A stretch of DNA of 64,000 bases from Aedes albopictus. Its lineage: Eukaryota; Arthropoda; Insecta; Diptera; Culicidae. How positions within the stretch are numbered: position 1 is the first letter of the stretch; every line of letters starts with the position of its first letter. A program made the translations under genes and the position numbers. The stretch covers positions 316,397,164 to 316,461,163 of the forward strand of contig NC_085137.1 of NCBI RefSeq assembly GCF_035046485.1. The letters are read 5' to 3'. Below, piece after piece: positions 43,638-55,549 of this stretch. The notes under the pieces were generated by a model. The model was not told the DNA's origin. It made no database searches and was given only the letters and a program-made list of their open reading frames with translations.

Positions 43638-43751
43638 ATGTCTGAAGAAGCGGAAAAGTTATTTGCAACCGGCAAGCTTTTCCCGGTCTATTCGAAACTG
43701 ATAGAATGGATGTTTAACACAAGTGAACAACGAAAACGGGAAAGAACTTAA
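43638..43751 (+). CDS. Candidate short ORF or first exon, unrecognised
   Basis: ATG in a fair context (GGAAAATGTC) opens 37 codons: MSEEAEKLFATGKLFPVYSK then LIEWMFNTSEQRKRERT and a stop. A possible donor ACACAA|GTGAAC lies within the last codons, and a TTTTCAG acceptor-like site lies 12 bases before the ATG. The composition (acidic start, amphipathic KLFPVYSKLIEWMF) looks more protein-like than the neighbouring transposon noise, but I cannot match it to a family. It may be a spurious frame. Confidence 0.3.
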   Translation: MSEEAEKLFATGKLFPVYSKLIEWMFNTSEQRKRERT

Positions 43752-43878
43752 AACATCTGAAGATAACGACTTTCAACGATTTTTTCGGTTTACTACAGTC
43801 GGAATTCCTGTAATATGGTACCACCCACTTTACGCCCACGGCAATTTCTCCGGTGTAAAACTGGATATTGTAGTTTAT

Positions 43879-44078
43879 ATTTCATTTTATTTTATTTTTT
43901 TATCTGTATTAACGAGATTTTTAGCCCTAGGCTAGTTCATCTCGGGACCCACGCTTTACTTCCCTTCCGAAGGAAAAGCTCACATTTTGCGAGTTTGTCG
44001 GGAGTGGGATTCGATCCCAGGTCCTCGGCGTGATAGTCAAGTGTTCTAACCATCACACCAGGTCCGCTCCGACGGATT
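43879..44078 (-). mobile_element. tRNA-derived SINE (GGACCTGGTGTGATGG head), copy 2
   Basis: Same element as 41488-41671, including GGGATCGAATCCC and CCGAGATGAACTAGCCTAGG. Flanked by the 11-bp direct repeat TTGTAGTTTAT (43868-43878, 44079-44089). Confidence 0.88.
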
Positions 44079-44171
44079 TTGTAGTTTATTATAGGTATTC
44101 CGACTGCCTCTTGTTTTGTTGAAAATTATATCCGAATCGAAGGGCGCATTCCGACAACTAGGAGAAATGTA

Positions 44172-44761
44172 CCATCGATGGGGGTGAGAATGGGTCAAAA
44201 ATACATACTTCCACATTCATTGTTCAATAACTTTTGTTTCTTTGCATGAAAAGTCCATTGGCTACTGTAATCTGATCTTTGGTAATGCATCCATAAATGA
44301 TGAAAAAATAGTTGGAGTTCGTCAATTTTCCTAAAAACTACAAGTTTGTGAAAATTGACCCATTGACCCAGAATGGGTCAAGGGAACCGCATTTGCTCCG
44401 CAATGATAACAAAGCAAGTAAATAAAGTTCTGGTCAAGGTCGATACTACTTACCTATAATATTTTATATGACGGCTATGAGTTTAATATTCTAAAAAGTA
44501 TTAATTCACCTAAAAGTGTGATGTTTCATCGAGCCTAAAAAGTGACATTTTGAAAATGCCTTATTTTCAAGCTTTTTTGGATGATTTATCAAAAAATAAC
44601 TAATTGTTCTAGAAACCTATTTTTTATACGGGAACTGCTGACAACTACGAGGATCACACCATACAAGTTTTGATTTGATATTCACAATATTTGATGAGAT
44701 AAGTCAAATAATCTTTTGACCCAATCTCGCCCCTCTGACCCATTGTCACTACCAACGACGG
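44172..44761. mobile_element. TA-flanked MITE with GGGTGAGAATGGGTCA ends
   Basis: Left end CCATCGATGGGGGTGAGAAT and right end inverted CCGTCGTTGGTAGTGACAAT, each bounded by TA (44170-44171, 44762-44763). Internal GACCCATTGACCCAGAATGG repeats the end motif. The ends resemble those at 10232-11283. Confidence 0.8.
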
Positions 44762-44859
44762 TACCAATATTTTGAATTGCAGTGAGTTGCTGTAGGAACA
44801 GCGAACCCCAAAATCAATTTTCTTCGTTCATAGATTCTGATACTTATCAAACATCTAAA

Positions 44860-45463
44860 AAAAATACTTTAAAAACCTGATTGGCCACCAGCAGGTGCTA
44901 CTCCAGTATTGCCAGATCAGCTACACTCACACAAGGAATCAATGAGATAGCTGCTTGGGGCTAACATGCATCTTCAGTGTATGAGCGTTGGTGGGAAGGA
45001 GAGGGAAGTGATGATTGCAATCGCTTGTTGCCAACAGACCGTAGAGTCCTCTGCCCCTGCACAAGGTAATGCGGATGTCGGTGTGTTGATGGGAAATGTT
45101 TTATTTTAGGTATAGGGTTCATGCTTTGATCCACGGATGCCAGGCGTAAAGTGATAGATTGTGTGAAGATTACTGTGAAGCGGCACAGTTCGCTTGGTTG
45201 CATAACTTGTAGGCGTTATAATATAGATTGACACTGTGCTGTGATGAAAGTTGGGAGGAAAGGAAACGACTTTTTCCAAAACCGTCACTGATTCTAGCGA
45301 TCGCTACGAACATACGAATATACATGAGATGTATATGTAGGAGAGGGAGAGAAAGTAGATAGAAAGATACAAAGTAGGAGGAAAGGGACGATCCAGGGAT
45401 TGAACCCAAGACCTTCTGCGTATGAATCAGAAGCGGTAGCCATTAGACCACCAAGCTCGTCGT
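44860..45463 (-). mobile_element. Long tRNA-headed SINE with 19-bp target duplication
   Basis: On the minus strand the head folds like a tRNA: D arm GGTGGTCTAATGGCTACC, anticodon-like arm CTTCTG...CAGAAG, B box GGGTTCAATCCC. The body is about 520 bp. It is flanked by TACTTATCAAACATCTAAA on both sides (44841-44859, 45464-45482). The 3' end in sense orientation is T-rich (AAAGTATTTTTTTT) rather than poly(A). No relation to the Feilai body was seen. Confidence 0.75.
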
Positions 45464-45482
45464 TACTTATCAAACATCTAAA

Positions 45483-45646
45483 GTAGACTAAAACATAAAC
45501 TTACGTTCACAATTTTCATCAATCCAACAAAGGTTCAAATAATCAACATACCTGGAAAGAGAAACAAAACAGTAATATTAGTGATGTTAATAATCAGTTG
45601 AAGTCCTGCTAAAAAGCAACAATATACTTAGAGATAATTGTAGTAG
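45483..45646. other. Short gap, nothing recognised
   Basis: AT-rich spacer between two SINEs. Confidence 0.4.
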
Positions 45647-45930
45647 GGCCCATATAGCCGAGGCGGTAAACGCACGGGTATTCAGCATGACCATGCTGAG
45701 GGTGACGGGTTCGATTCCCGGTCGGTCCAGGATCTTTTCGTAAAGGAAATTTCCTTGACTTCCTTGGGCATAGAGTATCTTCGTGCCTGCCACACGATAT
45801 ACACATGCAAAATGGTCATTGGCAGAGGAAGCTCTCAGGTAATAACTGTGGAAGTGCTCAAAGAACACTAAGCTGAGCAGCAGGCTTTGTCCCAGTGAGG
45901 ACGTTACGCCAAGAAGAGGAGAGGAGGAGG
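45647..45930 (+). mobile_element. Feilai-type tRNA-derived SINE
   Basis: Head GGGCCCATATAGCCGAGGCG, B box GGGTTCGATTCCC, body with TTCCTTGGGCATAGAGTATC and GGTCATTGGCAGAGGAAGC, and a GA-rich tail (AAGAAGAGGAGAGGAGG). It is nearly identical to the minus-strand copy at 23634-23927. No flanking duplication was clear. Confidence 0.85.
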
Positions 45931-46389
45931 TTTCAGCATTTCTTCTGAGATTTCTCCAGATATTTAAATCTTGAAATCATTCCTTCAGGGATTCATTAAT
46001 CTAATCCAAAGGGTATTATCGGCAGATTTATTCTTCTCGTCATGAGGGGGTGTTGTCGGCCAGATTGCCTGAAACTTGGTCGTATAATTCAATTTGTTTG
46101 GGAAAGATTTGAGGCCAATTTTGATATCAATACGTTTCAAAAAACACCCCTCATGACGAAGAGAACAAAACGGTCGAAAATACGTAAGTTCCCCTATTTT
46201 CTGGGTTTTGCACTGTTTTTTTAGATTTCTCCTGAACTTTCTTCTGAGTTTCCTACAGTAGATCCTTCCTGGGTTCTTCCTGTAGATCCTTTAAATATTT
46301 CAAAAATAACTTCATGCGAAATCTCAGAAATCATAACTGAAGAAAATTCAGTAGGATCTTTAGGAAAAAATCCCAGATGAATCTTCTTG
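45931..46389. repeat. Degenerate TTCCTGARRAATTC-type repeat, no gene
   Basis: Loose TTTCTTCTGAGATTTCTCC words flank a short MITE-like inverted pair, CGTCATGAGGGGTGTT / AACACCCCTCATGACG (about 46038-46158). Confidence 0.45.
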
Positions 46390-48290
46390 TGGATGGGCTG
46401 CAAAACGGTGAGTCAATAAGGAGAGCGTCCAACATAGCTCTGGACCTCACAAGTTCCTACCTCATGCTTCCACGGGTCAAGCGACGACAAAGACCGCCAG
46501 CTAAGAGTTGTGTGCTTAGCTGGTAGTGCAGCCTGGGTACTGTTGTCCTTCTGAGGACTCCAGCTAGATTGAGGAGGTACGACCCATGCGTATGTTCACC
46601 AAGGAGGTGCGGCTCAAACAGCGTCTGTTCTGGCATCCAGCGGCTGAGTAAGAAACGCTGCACCACGCCCAGCTAGATCCAAGGTGGTTGCCCCATCAGT
46701 GTTGTCGCCCTAGTGTTGGTTGGGATGTTAAACAGAACTGGCACGATGGCCCTCCGGCGAGACAGGAGTGTTGGTGTAGGACCAATAAGCCACCCATAAA
46801 AAGCCCCATTGCGAATAACATAGGAGAAAATACGACTCTATACAATCGGAAAAGACCCACGTGACGAAATAAGGACTACGATTGGAAACTTGGAATATGG
46901 AATTGCAAGTCACTTGGTTTCGCATTACACTGGGTCATTACCAAGATTTGGGAGGAGGAAGTATTACCGGAGGAATGGATGGAAGGTATCGTGTGTCCCA
47001 TCTACAAAAAGGGCGACAAGTTGGATTGCGAGAACTACCGCGCGATCACACTACTGAGCGCTGCCTACAAGATACTCTCTCAAATTTTATGCCGCCGTCT
47101 ATTACCGATTGCAAGAGAGTTCGTGGGGCAATATCAAGCTGGATTTATGGGTGAATGTAGCTGGATTTATGGGTGAACGTACCAGATGTTCGCCATCCGT
47201 CAGGTGTTGCAGAAATGCCGCGAATACAACGTGCCCACACATCACGTATGATACAATCGATCGAGAACAGCTATGGCAGATTATGCACGAATATTCCCGG
47301 ATAAACTGGTACGATTGATCAAGGCGACGATGGATCGAGTGATGTGCGTAGTTCGAGTATCAGGGACACTCTCGAGTCTCTTCGAATCTCGCAGAGGGTT
47401 ACGGCAAGGTGATGGTCTTTCGTGCTTGCTGTTCAACATGGCTTTAGAGGGTGTAATTAGGAGAGCGGAGATAAACACGAGTGGAACGATTTTCACGTAG
47501 CCCGTTCAGCTGCTTGGTTTCGCTGATGATATTGATATTATTGCACGTAAAATTGAAACGATGATGGAAACGTACATCCGACTAAAGAGTGAAGCCAGGC
47601 GAATCGGACTAGTCTTTAATGTGTCGAAGACAAAGTACATGATGGTAAAGGGCTCCAGGGAGGAATCACAGCGCCCGCCACCCCAAATTTATATCGACGG
47701 CGATGAAATCGAGGCGGTTGAAGAATTCATGTACTTGGGCTCACTGGTGACCGCCGACAACGACACCAGCAGAGAAATTCAGAGGCGCATTGTGGCAGGA
47801 AATCGTGCTTACTTTGGACTCCGCAGAACTCTACGATCGAATAAAGTTCGCCGTAACACGAAGTTAACTATCTACAAAACGCAGATTAGACCGGTCGTCC
47901 TCTATGGGCACGAAACGTGGACCCTACGTGTAGAGGACCAACGCGTTGGAAAACGGGACTTTCAGAAGGTGAATGAACCACGAGCTGCATCAGCTGCTAA
48001 GAGAACCAATCATCGTCCATACCGCGAAAATCGGGATGCTACAGTGTGCACTGTAGTGAGCGGGTCACGTCATCAGGATGTCGGATAGCAATCCGACTAA
48101 AATGGTTCTCGAGAGTCATCCGACCGGTACAAGAAGACGTAGAGCGCAGCGAGCTAGGTCTCGACCAAGTGTTGGACAATCTGCGGGCCCTACGCAGAGT
48201 GCGGAACTGGAGACAAACAGCCATGGACCGAGTGGAATGGAGGCGGCTACTATGTACAGCAGAGGCCACTCCGGCCTTAGCCTGATCGGT
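46390..48290 (+). mobile_element. Endonuclease-RT LINE with large internal deletion
   Basis: A GC-rich 5' region (46390-46890) leads to LETWNMELQVTWFR at about 46880, probably the start of the endonuclease ORF. A deletion then joins directly to RT: LPEEWMEGIVCPIYKKGDKL (46965), NYRAITLLSAAYKILSQIL, FESRRGLRQGDGLSCLLFNM (47380), GFADDIDIIARKIETMM (47520, FADD catalytic motif), MYLGSLVTADNDTSREIQRR (47730), IRPVVLYGHETWTL (47885) and, near the end, PTGTRRRRAQRA. There are a few frameshifts and stops; the C-terminal half of RT (47561-48088) stays open for 175 codons, so it is fairly young. Related fragments are at 1-765 and 18775-19345. Confidence 0.85.
47561..48088 (+). pseudogene. RT C-terminal half of LINE
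   Basis: Open frame METYIRLKSEARRIGLVFNV, SKTKYMMVKGS, QIYIDGDEIEAVEEFMYLGS, then the LTIYKTQIRPVVLYGHETWT segment. The catalytic FADD lies just upstream in the same frame. Past VEDQRVGKRDF the frame drifts from the family pattern, which resumes in another frame from about 48046 to 48285. Confidence 0.75.
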
Positions 48291-48299
48291 AAGGTAAGT

Positions 48300-48930
48300 A
48301 TCTTCTTTTGGATCCCAGGAAATCATTGAAAAATTTGAGGAGGAACTTCAAAAGGGTTCCCAAGAGAAATTTTTCAAGGGACCGATTCCCAGAAGGACTT
48401 CTTGAAAATATCTTAGACGAAACCAAAGAGAAAATTTCACAAAAAAAATCTTGAAAAATCCCAGAAAGAACATCTTGAGAGGTCTCAGAAAGACATTTTT
48501 CAAGAAACTCAGAACAAATATGTTGAGGTGTACCAGAAGCAATTCCTGAACATAATCTACAAAGAACTAATATTCAAGAATTCTTTCTTGAATCCCTCCA
48601 GAAATTTCTTCTGTGATTCCTCCAGAAGATCCTTCTGAGATTCCTCGGCGATGTTTTATGCTTCTGGTATTCCTAACGGAGTTTCTTTTTTTCAGAGGTC
48701 GCTTCTGAAATTCCTTCAGAAATCATTTAGGTCAATTAAGAAAATCCTTCCAATATTTCAGAAGCAACTCCCGATGAAATACTAGAAGGAACTATTCAAG
48801 AAATTCGAGAACTCCTTAAGGAAGAACTTCTTGAGGAATCCATGAAAATTTTTTTTCTTGAAATTCTTGTAAAAATCTCGGTGGAAATTCCAGTAGAAAA
48901 AAAAGAAAAAGCAACACTTAGAAAAAAATC
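48300..48930. repeat. Degenerate GAAATTCTTGAGGAA-type array
   Basis: Words such as AGAAATTTTTCAAGGG and GATTCCTCCAGAAGATCC repeat loosely on both strands. Comparable to 37722-39645. Confidence 0.5.
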
Positions 48931-51900
48931 TATGTATTTTTTTTAACTTGTAATTTTGTTAGTGATACCATAATAGTATAACAGTTTTTCAAATCAAGGA
49001 GGAAAAAGCTAAAGTTACAAACCGATTTGAATCAGGTTCAATTGTTTTTTGTTTTTATTAACGTGTATTTAAACACTGAGCTAATTCTACACTTAGGTTC
49101 AATGTTTCTTTATCATGACCTGAGAGAGAATGCTTCCTACTTAATCATACCTAACAATAAAACGGGCCTTGAACCATCTGCCAGCATTTCTCAAATTATC
49201 AACGTGTAATTGCAGTTAGACAAAGAAAATCCCTGCATACCATCATAAAAAGTGCCCAAATTACAACATCCATCGCATTACACAACCCCCTCGCAGAGGA
49301 AAGTGATACGGGTTGCGTCCATCAAACCCTGTAGCTGACTACTGTTAGCGGAAAGCCTTCGAAGACACACAAAGGGAGAAAAAACGACGTCAGCGGCGAA
49401 TAGCGCGGATCTATTCCCAGCAACGCCCTGTTGCTGCTTCTGCTGATGCTCACTCAGATGCTGGCGCTGCCTCCGTCTGTACCAAATTACCCCCATTATT
49501 CGATGGGTTATGCACCCGAACGTGCGATGGGATTCGAGGCACTCGCCTAACGCCCGAGAAGGAATGTGTGATGGAGTTAATTTTAATTTAATTAACATGT
49601 AATTTTGTTCGCATCTTGTGTGCGCCCATAAGCCTATGCCCTCGGATGGAAATGTTTGGGTTCATACTTTGGCGCTCGGGTGGTGGGTCGACAGCTGGGT
49701 GGTGATGCTGCTACTAAGTGTGATGATGATTTTGGTCCATCACGCGAGATGAATGGAGAGATGGTGAGAGAAAGATTGCGTTGCGATAAATGGATGGGTA
49801 AATTATCTAATCGGATATTGCGCACGTTTCTACGCAGAAGCATCTAGGAAAAGAGGTACAGTGGCACGTGTAGTTATTGCATCTCTTCTGGACGTCTGCC
49901 ACAAATTGTTTGCGTCTGATGTCATGCGAAAGCTGACGAAAAATATGCCATTCAATGAATCTGTTTTCCGATTAATGTTTCTTATAGAAAAAAAAACCCT
50001 TGATGACGGTTGTCGGCCCTATTTTGTATGTAGAAAGTCTTGAGTTCAATCGTAGGCGTTGATTCGTCTTGTTACTCCTCAAATATCAAATATCAAATAT
50101 CTGAAGCTGAACAGAACTAGTTGTCTACTTTTCAGAAGTCAGATTTCTCCTCGTTTCGATAGATCATCCCATTAACCGAACGTGCACACACGTTGCTGTT
50201 GGTGATACATTCACATTGTTCACCTCCATGGAAGTAATAAATTTTCCGAAACATTTAAATTGCACGTTTTAATTGTTCCTCCAGCAAACGCCATAGACAG
50301 TCAATACAGCGAGTATAGCTGCGAAATTGTTCATCACTTGTAACTCGACAATCACAACATCAACGTCGTCATCGCCGTAGTAGCAGCAATTAAGCGCCAC
50401 ATTCTTCATCGTTGACCACTTGAGCAACTCTTGACTGTCGTCTGCCGATGAATGCACCCTCACCTACGTATCTATTCATATGTTGTACGACAAGAATCTC
50501 ATCCTCTCATAATTGTTGTTACCATGTCTCTGTTTCCTCCCCTCTTGTGAGAAACAGACATGAATGCAGCAGAACATTCTTCTTGAATAATCAACCGATT
50601 GTTCTGGGCGGCTTTGATACCACCATGTGTACACAGCAAAATATAAATGAAAATATAGTGTGATTTGGTACATCTCCCTCTTAATCGATTAAAAAGCATT
50701 TTTTTTAAATAACAGGAAATTTTCTGAAAGATCTGTCAATTTCTGACAAGAACCGAACGTTAAGGACAGACTTGTTAGAATCCCAAAATGGCCGCCATAA
50801 TGACCGACTTTGGCACCTACTCACGATTTCGAGGGCACAATTGAGGGGGTTAGAAGCAAAGGGGTGTAAGTGACAAAAACTCACTTTCGAGTAAATGAGG
50901 TTTAAAGTTTTTGACCAATTTTTCACCCCATACAAAATGTATGGAGCTTCAAAATCAACCCAATTTTCTCTGCTTTATTGCATTTTTTCAATCATCGTAG
51001 AAACAATCTTAAAAAAGTTCCTGAAAGCTTGAAATCTGAAGAATTATATGATATGCTCAGCTCAAAATCTACAAAATGGTCACCTACACCCCCTTGATTC
51101 TGGACCCCTCAATTCTTTTCGTAAGCAAAACTAGAGCACCCTAAGTTTCTTATTTTAAGCTTATTACGAGTCAGCAAGAACAGAATAATAAAATGCACTG
51201 TTGTTTGAAGCTTGTTTCTTGAGATTTGTGCGACTGAAGTTCTGATGCACTGTTGAAGCGGGATTTTAAGACGTTTGTCCTTAATACCCCGAGTGAAAGC
51301 CATCACACACTGTCATGTCAGCTGACCGACCTAAGGTTGATAAACTTTGAGATTGTTGTTTTGAATTATTGGAATTTATGTTTACTGTGTAACTCAATTC
51401 GCAATGCAAAAAACCAGCAAAATTCTAAGCACAAGACAAGTGGCACAACACTGCAACCCGACAACCATCCCAGAAGAGTGCAATCATCAGCATCATCGTC
51501 ATCACGATGGGGCTTTGCTATTATCATCGCTGACGTCGCAGCGGCTGCGGCTGTGACTGTGTAACGAATGACATTTTTTTTCTCTCGGTTCTACCACTAA
51601 ACTGTGACAAACGAGACGTGTTGCAAGTTGCAATACAGCGACACCGACATCGCGACACCAACTACGATCTGTTCAAAGACGGCTACAACAGTGAGTTGTT
51701 GGTGGACGAGTTCGGTTCATTTTTTGCCGCCCGTCCGTTCGTTCGTTTGTCATTGCAAATTGCAATTTGTTGCAATAAACAACAATTAGTCTGGCATGCC
51801 GCAAGCTGCACTGGCACTGGCGGAGCAGAATTGCAAACAGTAACGCAAGTCGAAATTGTTGCCGATGAAGAATTTGACCTTAGGCACTTTTCAACGCAAA

Positions 51901-52029
51901 GAGAAATAGCCAGATCCAGAAGATGGAAGTTTTGTAACAGAAAGATAAATGTTACCATGACAAAAAGAAGATTGACGGCTGAACCTCGAACGTCCTTGTA
52001 GAAATCCGAATTTTTCATGGGTAAAAACA
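48931..52029. other. Repeat-poor stretch; no gene established
   Basis: Mostly unique DNA. (ATCAAAT)n-like tandem at 50083-50104. A segment around 50755-50800 (GTTAAGGACAGACTTGTTAG) looks like the end of a decayed MITE. Frames at 49278-49598 (minus) and 51618-52001 (plus, 127 codons from MLQVAIQRHRHRD) have no recognisable domain. GC-richer islands at 49300-49760 and 51430-51860 may be host noncoding sequence. Confidence 0.4.
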
Positions 52030-55000
52030 AGCTATTTCGGCATGCTCTGTTGCTGCCAGATGAGAGTCGCGTCGGGAGAGTTCATGGATAGAGTGTGGTT
52101 GATGAGGATCATCAACAAGAACAGCGCTTCGTGTAATGCGGTACGGTACGCGCTTGCAACCCTTAGTCACATTAGCCTATACATACCTTCAAACTTCCCA
52201 CGGTAGCTATCGGTACTGAGCATAGTGCCCCAAGCCGGAACGCCATACCTTAGTATGGACGGGGCGACACTAACCTGAAACTTGCGCTTATCGGCGTACA
52301 CCGCAGAACTATTGGACGTCATCCGGGACATTGTCACTGTAGCTGTGGAGGCTGTCTTGCAACGTGGCTGCCAAAAGTAAGCTGATCCTGCACTGATCAC
52401 CGCTTGCTGGTTGTTCACAACCAGAACCTCAGTTTTGTGGGGAGGCAAATTCAGTTTCTTGTAGCTCATCCATTTCTCCACAACTAAGATTGGGTGAGCT
52501 GCAGTCAATTCCACTTCTTCGATCGATTCACTGTTGACCTCCAGCGTAATCTCGTCAGCAAAGCCGACGATGGCCACGCCAACCGAGAACTTTAACCTCA
52601 ACATCTGAACATCCCGGGCACCTCTGGTATAAAAAAAAAAAAGGTGAGCTACTTTCAAGTCCATGTTCGGAACTCCGTCTGGACCTGTGGCTCTACCTAC
52701 GCTAAGAGATTTTGCAATCCCCGCAAGTGCCTCATCGGAGATCCTCCCTTGATCGCTAGCCCTAGCTCCCAGAGGTCCTATGAAAAGAGGTCAAGGACAA
52801 GGATCATGACGCGGAAAGAGTCCCTCGATGATGCCCTCCAACATCTCTGGAGACTGCTCTGTAGGAGTCATTACACCTCTTAGCCATCTACAGCGCGGCC
52901 TTGGCAGTGACGAATACCACCCGTCGTTCATTTCGTCCCTCATCAGTACGTGCTCGCTCCATTCGCCTCCTATACACCAGTACGTCGGTGGTCTTCCATT
53001 CCTTGGGTGGACTTGCCTATAGGCATTATCGCATCGCGGAGCGGACCTGGTGTGGTGGTTAGAACACAAGACTATCACGCCGAGGACCAGGGATTGAATC
53101 CCACTCCCGACATACTCACAAAATGTGGGTTCTTTCTTCGGAAGGGAAGTAAAGCGTGGGTCCCGAGATGAACTAGCCTAGGGTTAAAAATCTCGTTAAT
53201 ACAGACAAAAAAAAATTCGTATACACGCGAGAGCACAACTACCAGCCTGTCCTCGTTTAAACCGAGCAGGTTTCGCTAACGGCGGAGCGCCTCCCTGAAT
53301 ACCTCGTCGTTGAAGCATGATGTCTTCCACCTACGAGGGTTTGGCCTTGGCGTAGTCGCCTCTTTCTCTGCCCACTGGCTGCTGTTTTTGAAGTCGATAC
53401 TGCACAGTAGCGAACCATCAAGTTTTGGCTGTGAGTGTAGCCATCGTCTACCCTCTAGTTCGATCTATTTGCTATTGAAGGATTACAAAAAGTAACATTG
53501 GACTCCGCTTCGTTCCGACTTAAGGAACTTTTGGTACCGACATTAGCCAGATCGACATCTACTATGGCCAGTGCCTCTGGCAGGATATGGCCCCGCAGGT
53601 TCGTAAAACGACTTCCCCATTCCAAGACCAAGGCATTGAAGTCACCCGATATTACCACCGGCCTTCGTCCTGTCGCACGGACATCAGACAGTCCAGCATC
53701 TGCGTGAACTGCTCGACCGACGAACACGGAGCCGCATATGTATCAACCAAGATATCAACTATAAAAGAAGACCCCGTTTACCTTGGCCCTCAAAAGTAGT
53801 AGACACCAACTCCTGGACGGGGTATTTACCCGTCCCCCAAATTACCGCCATTTTTCCGAACCCCTCCACAACCCAGTTGCCGTCACCGCCGGGTATTCGG
53901 TATGGATCCGCTATGATGGTGACATCTATTCCCCACTCAGAAAATGCATGACTAAGCAGTTAACTGTGAATTGTCAGCTGTGACCGTGACCGTGTCTTCT
54001 GAAGGCCGGATACCTTTGACCTCTCGTTGGGTTCTTGCTATTCACGTATTTCCCGAAAAAAATCAAACACTGTGGACTTGTGTAACCTTGTGCCATGTGA
54101 CATTCATCGGTACATCGCCAACACAGCTTGCTTATGTTAGGGTCTTTTCAGTCCCATGACTTGTGTCCTGGTTCCTTGAAGCAAACCTCCGGTGGCTCGT
54201 GCAAGATCAGTAGGCATACTGACCAGCCCACTTTGAGCTTCCCTACTTTAACGGACTTTAGCGTCCGCCACAGGTAGTTGTACCAAGGCTAGCTGTGTCT
54301 CTTTGCCATGCTCTTTCGTAGCCGAATGGCTGCGGTGGCCACCTGTACCTCGCACTGTTGCCGCAGTGCTGTGACGAGCTTTTCCGAGTCGGTGATCTCG
54401 TCTAGGTTTTTCACCTTCAGGGTCGTTTTCGCTCACCTCGACACCCTCGTTAAGAACCTCTTCTGCCAGACTTTTGTAGGCGGTGCTCTTGTGTTCCTTG
54501 TCGCGCTTGAGCTCGAGAATCATTTCGCCCGTACGAGTACATCTAATGCCTTCTAATGTCTTTGCCTTCTTCCGCTCCACAATGATAACTGAGGACCTAT
54601 CAATGATAGCAACACCATGTTTTCTTCGATCCAGAACGGGCCGGCATTTTCAGGCCCACTTTTCCCAGCTTTCCGGAATGCCTGGCTGGGGTCCGACTTA
54701 CCGGTATTACTGCCGAATTTCGGGATTAACAACCTTCAAGTTTCGAGCGCTGCCTGGTACCTCCTCACTTGGCGGCTGCTTCACACGGTTCTGCGATTGC
54801 TTGTCAAAAGAGTACTAACAAGGCAACACGCGAATGCGAAGGCCTCCGTCTGGGAGACATCGAAATCGTTGACTTCGCGATTTCTGTCGCAGTTGCCACA
54901 AGTTTCTCATGGTCTTGCTTGGGTGTTGTCATTAACTTTCGAAGTCTCATATAGGTCCTTGAGATCCTTGCTGATGTTGGACTTCAAGGACACAAAGTCA

Positions 55001-55210
55001 ATGATGGAGCTAAGCTTCTTCGCAGCCACCCATCTATTTTTGCTGATGGCCCTCCATCAACTACGCTTTATCCATGACATCAGCTGACAAGTTAGCCTGG
55101 GAGGAAATGGGGTTTTCTACGCTTGCACTACGTGTGCAGCTGCCACATATTGTCTCCGATCTCCTCAAAGGACACCTCGCTTAGCCACTCCTTGCGAAGG
55201 GATTAACCTC
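52030..55210 (-). mobile_element. R1-clade non-LTR retrotransposon, gag-EN-RT remnant
   Basis: Read on the minus strand from 55210 down. The gag-like ORF1 (54580-54248) carries IRCTRTGEMILELKRDKEHK followed by STAYKSLAEEVLNEG, and then a region of zinc-knuckle remnants near 54190-54080 (PPEVCFKEPGHKSWD, KLCWRCTDECH). The endonuclease at 53727-53455 reads VVISGDFNALVLEWGSRFTN, LANVGTKSSLSRNEAESNV and TFCNPSIAN, retaining GDFN and TFC. The RT end at 52560-52170 reads VAIVGFADEITLEV (DD changed to DE), KLNLPPHKTEVLVVNN, and SILRYGVPAWGTMLSTD. A SINE (53034-53217) lies within the element. Order and motifs fit R1; the copy is dead. Confidence 0.8.
53034..53217 (+). mobile_element. tRNA-derived SINE (GGACCTGGTGTGATGG head), copy 3
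   Basis: GCGGACCTGGTGTGGTGG head, B-box-like GGGATTGAATCCC, body CGGAAGGGAAGTAAAGCGTG, end TCTCGTTAATACAGACAAAA. It is nested in the R1-clade element, in opposite orientation to it. Confidence 0.85.
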
Positions 55211-55549
55211 GCCACTACCACTACCTCCCTTAGAGTTTTGATTGTCGGTGTTGTTGTTCATAATTTGAATCCCACGAGTAGCACAGGAAAAGAGGTCCGT
55301 CACGCCAAAGCCTTGCATTACCACGGCAAGGGACAAACTACTGTGGGTGTACGCAAGTACCCCATAGGCTCCATTAACGATCATGTATCTTTTTCACCCC
55401 CTCGATCATCCATTCCTCGACACGGGTCGCTTAACACCTTGAATTGGGGTTACCCGTTTGGTGGGCTCATACCATCGGAAAAGGACACCCGTAGTTTAAT
55501 TCTAAGCTGGCCACTACTCGGCTATCTTGCAGTAGTGGGTATTTTTCAA

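Noticed and set aside
45647..45725. tRNA gene candidate
   Set aside because: The A and B boxes are good, but a SINE body and GA-rich tail follow, and near-identical copies exist at 23.9 kb; it is a SINE head.
51618..52001. 127-codon plus frame
   Set aside because: No domain, several overlapping frames on both strands, and composition like the surrounding noncoding DNA.
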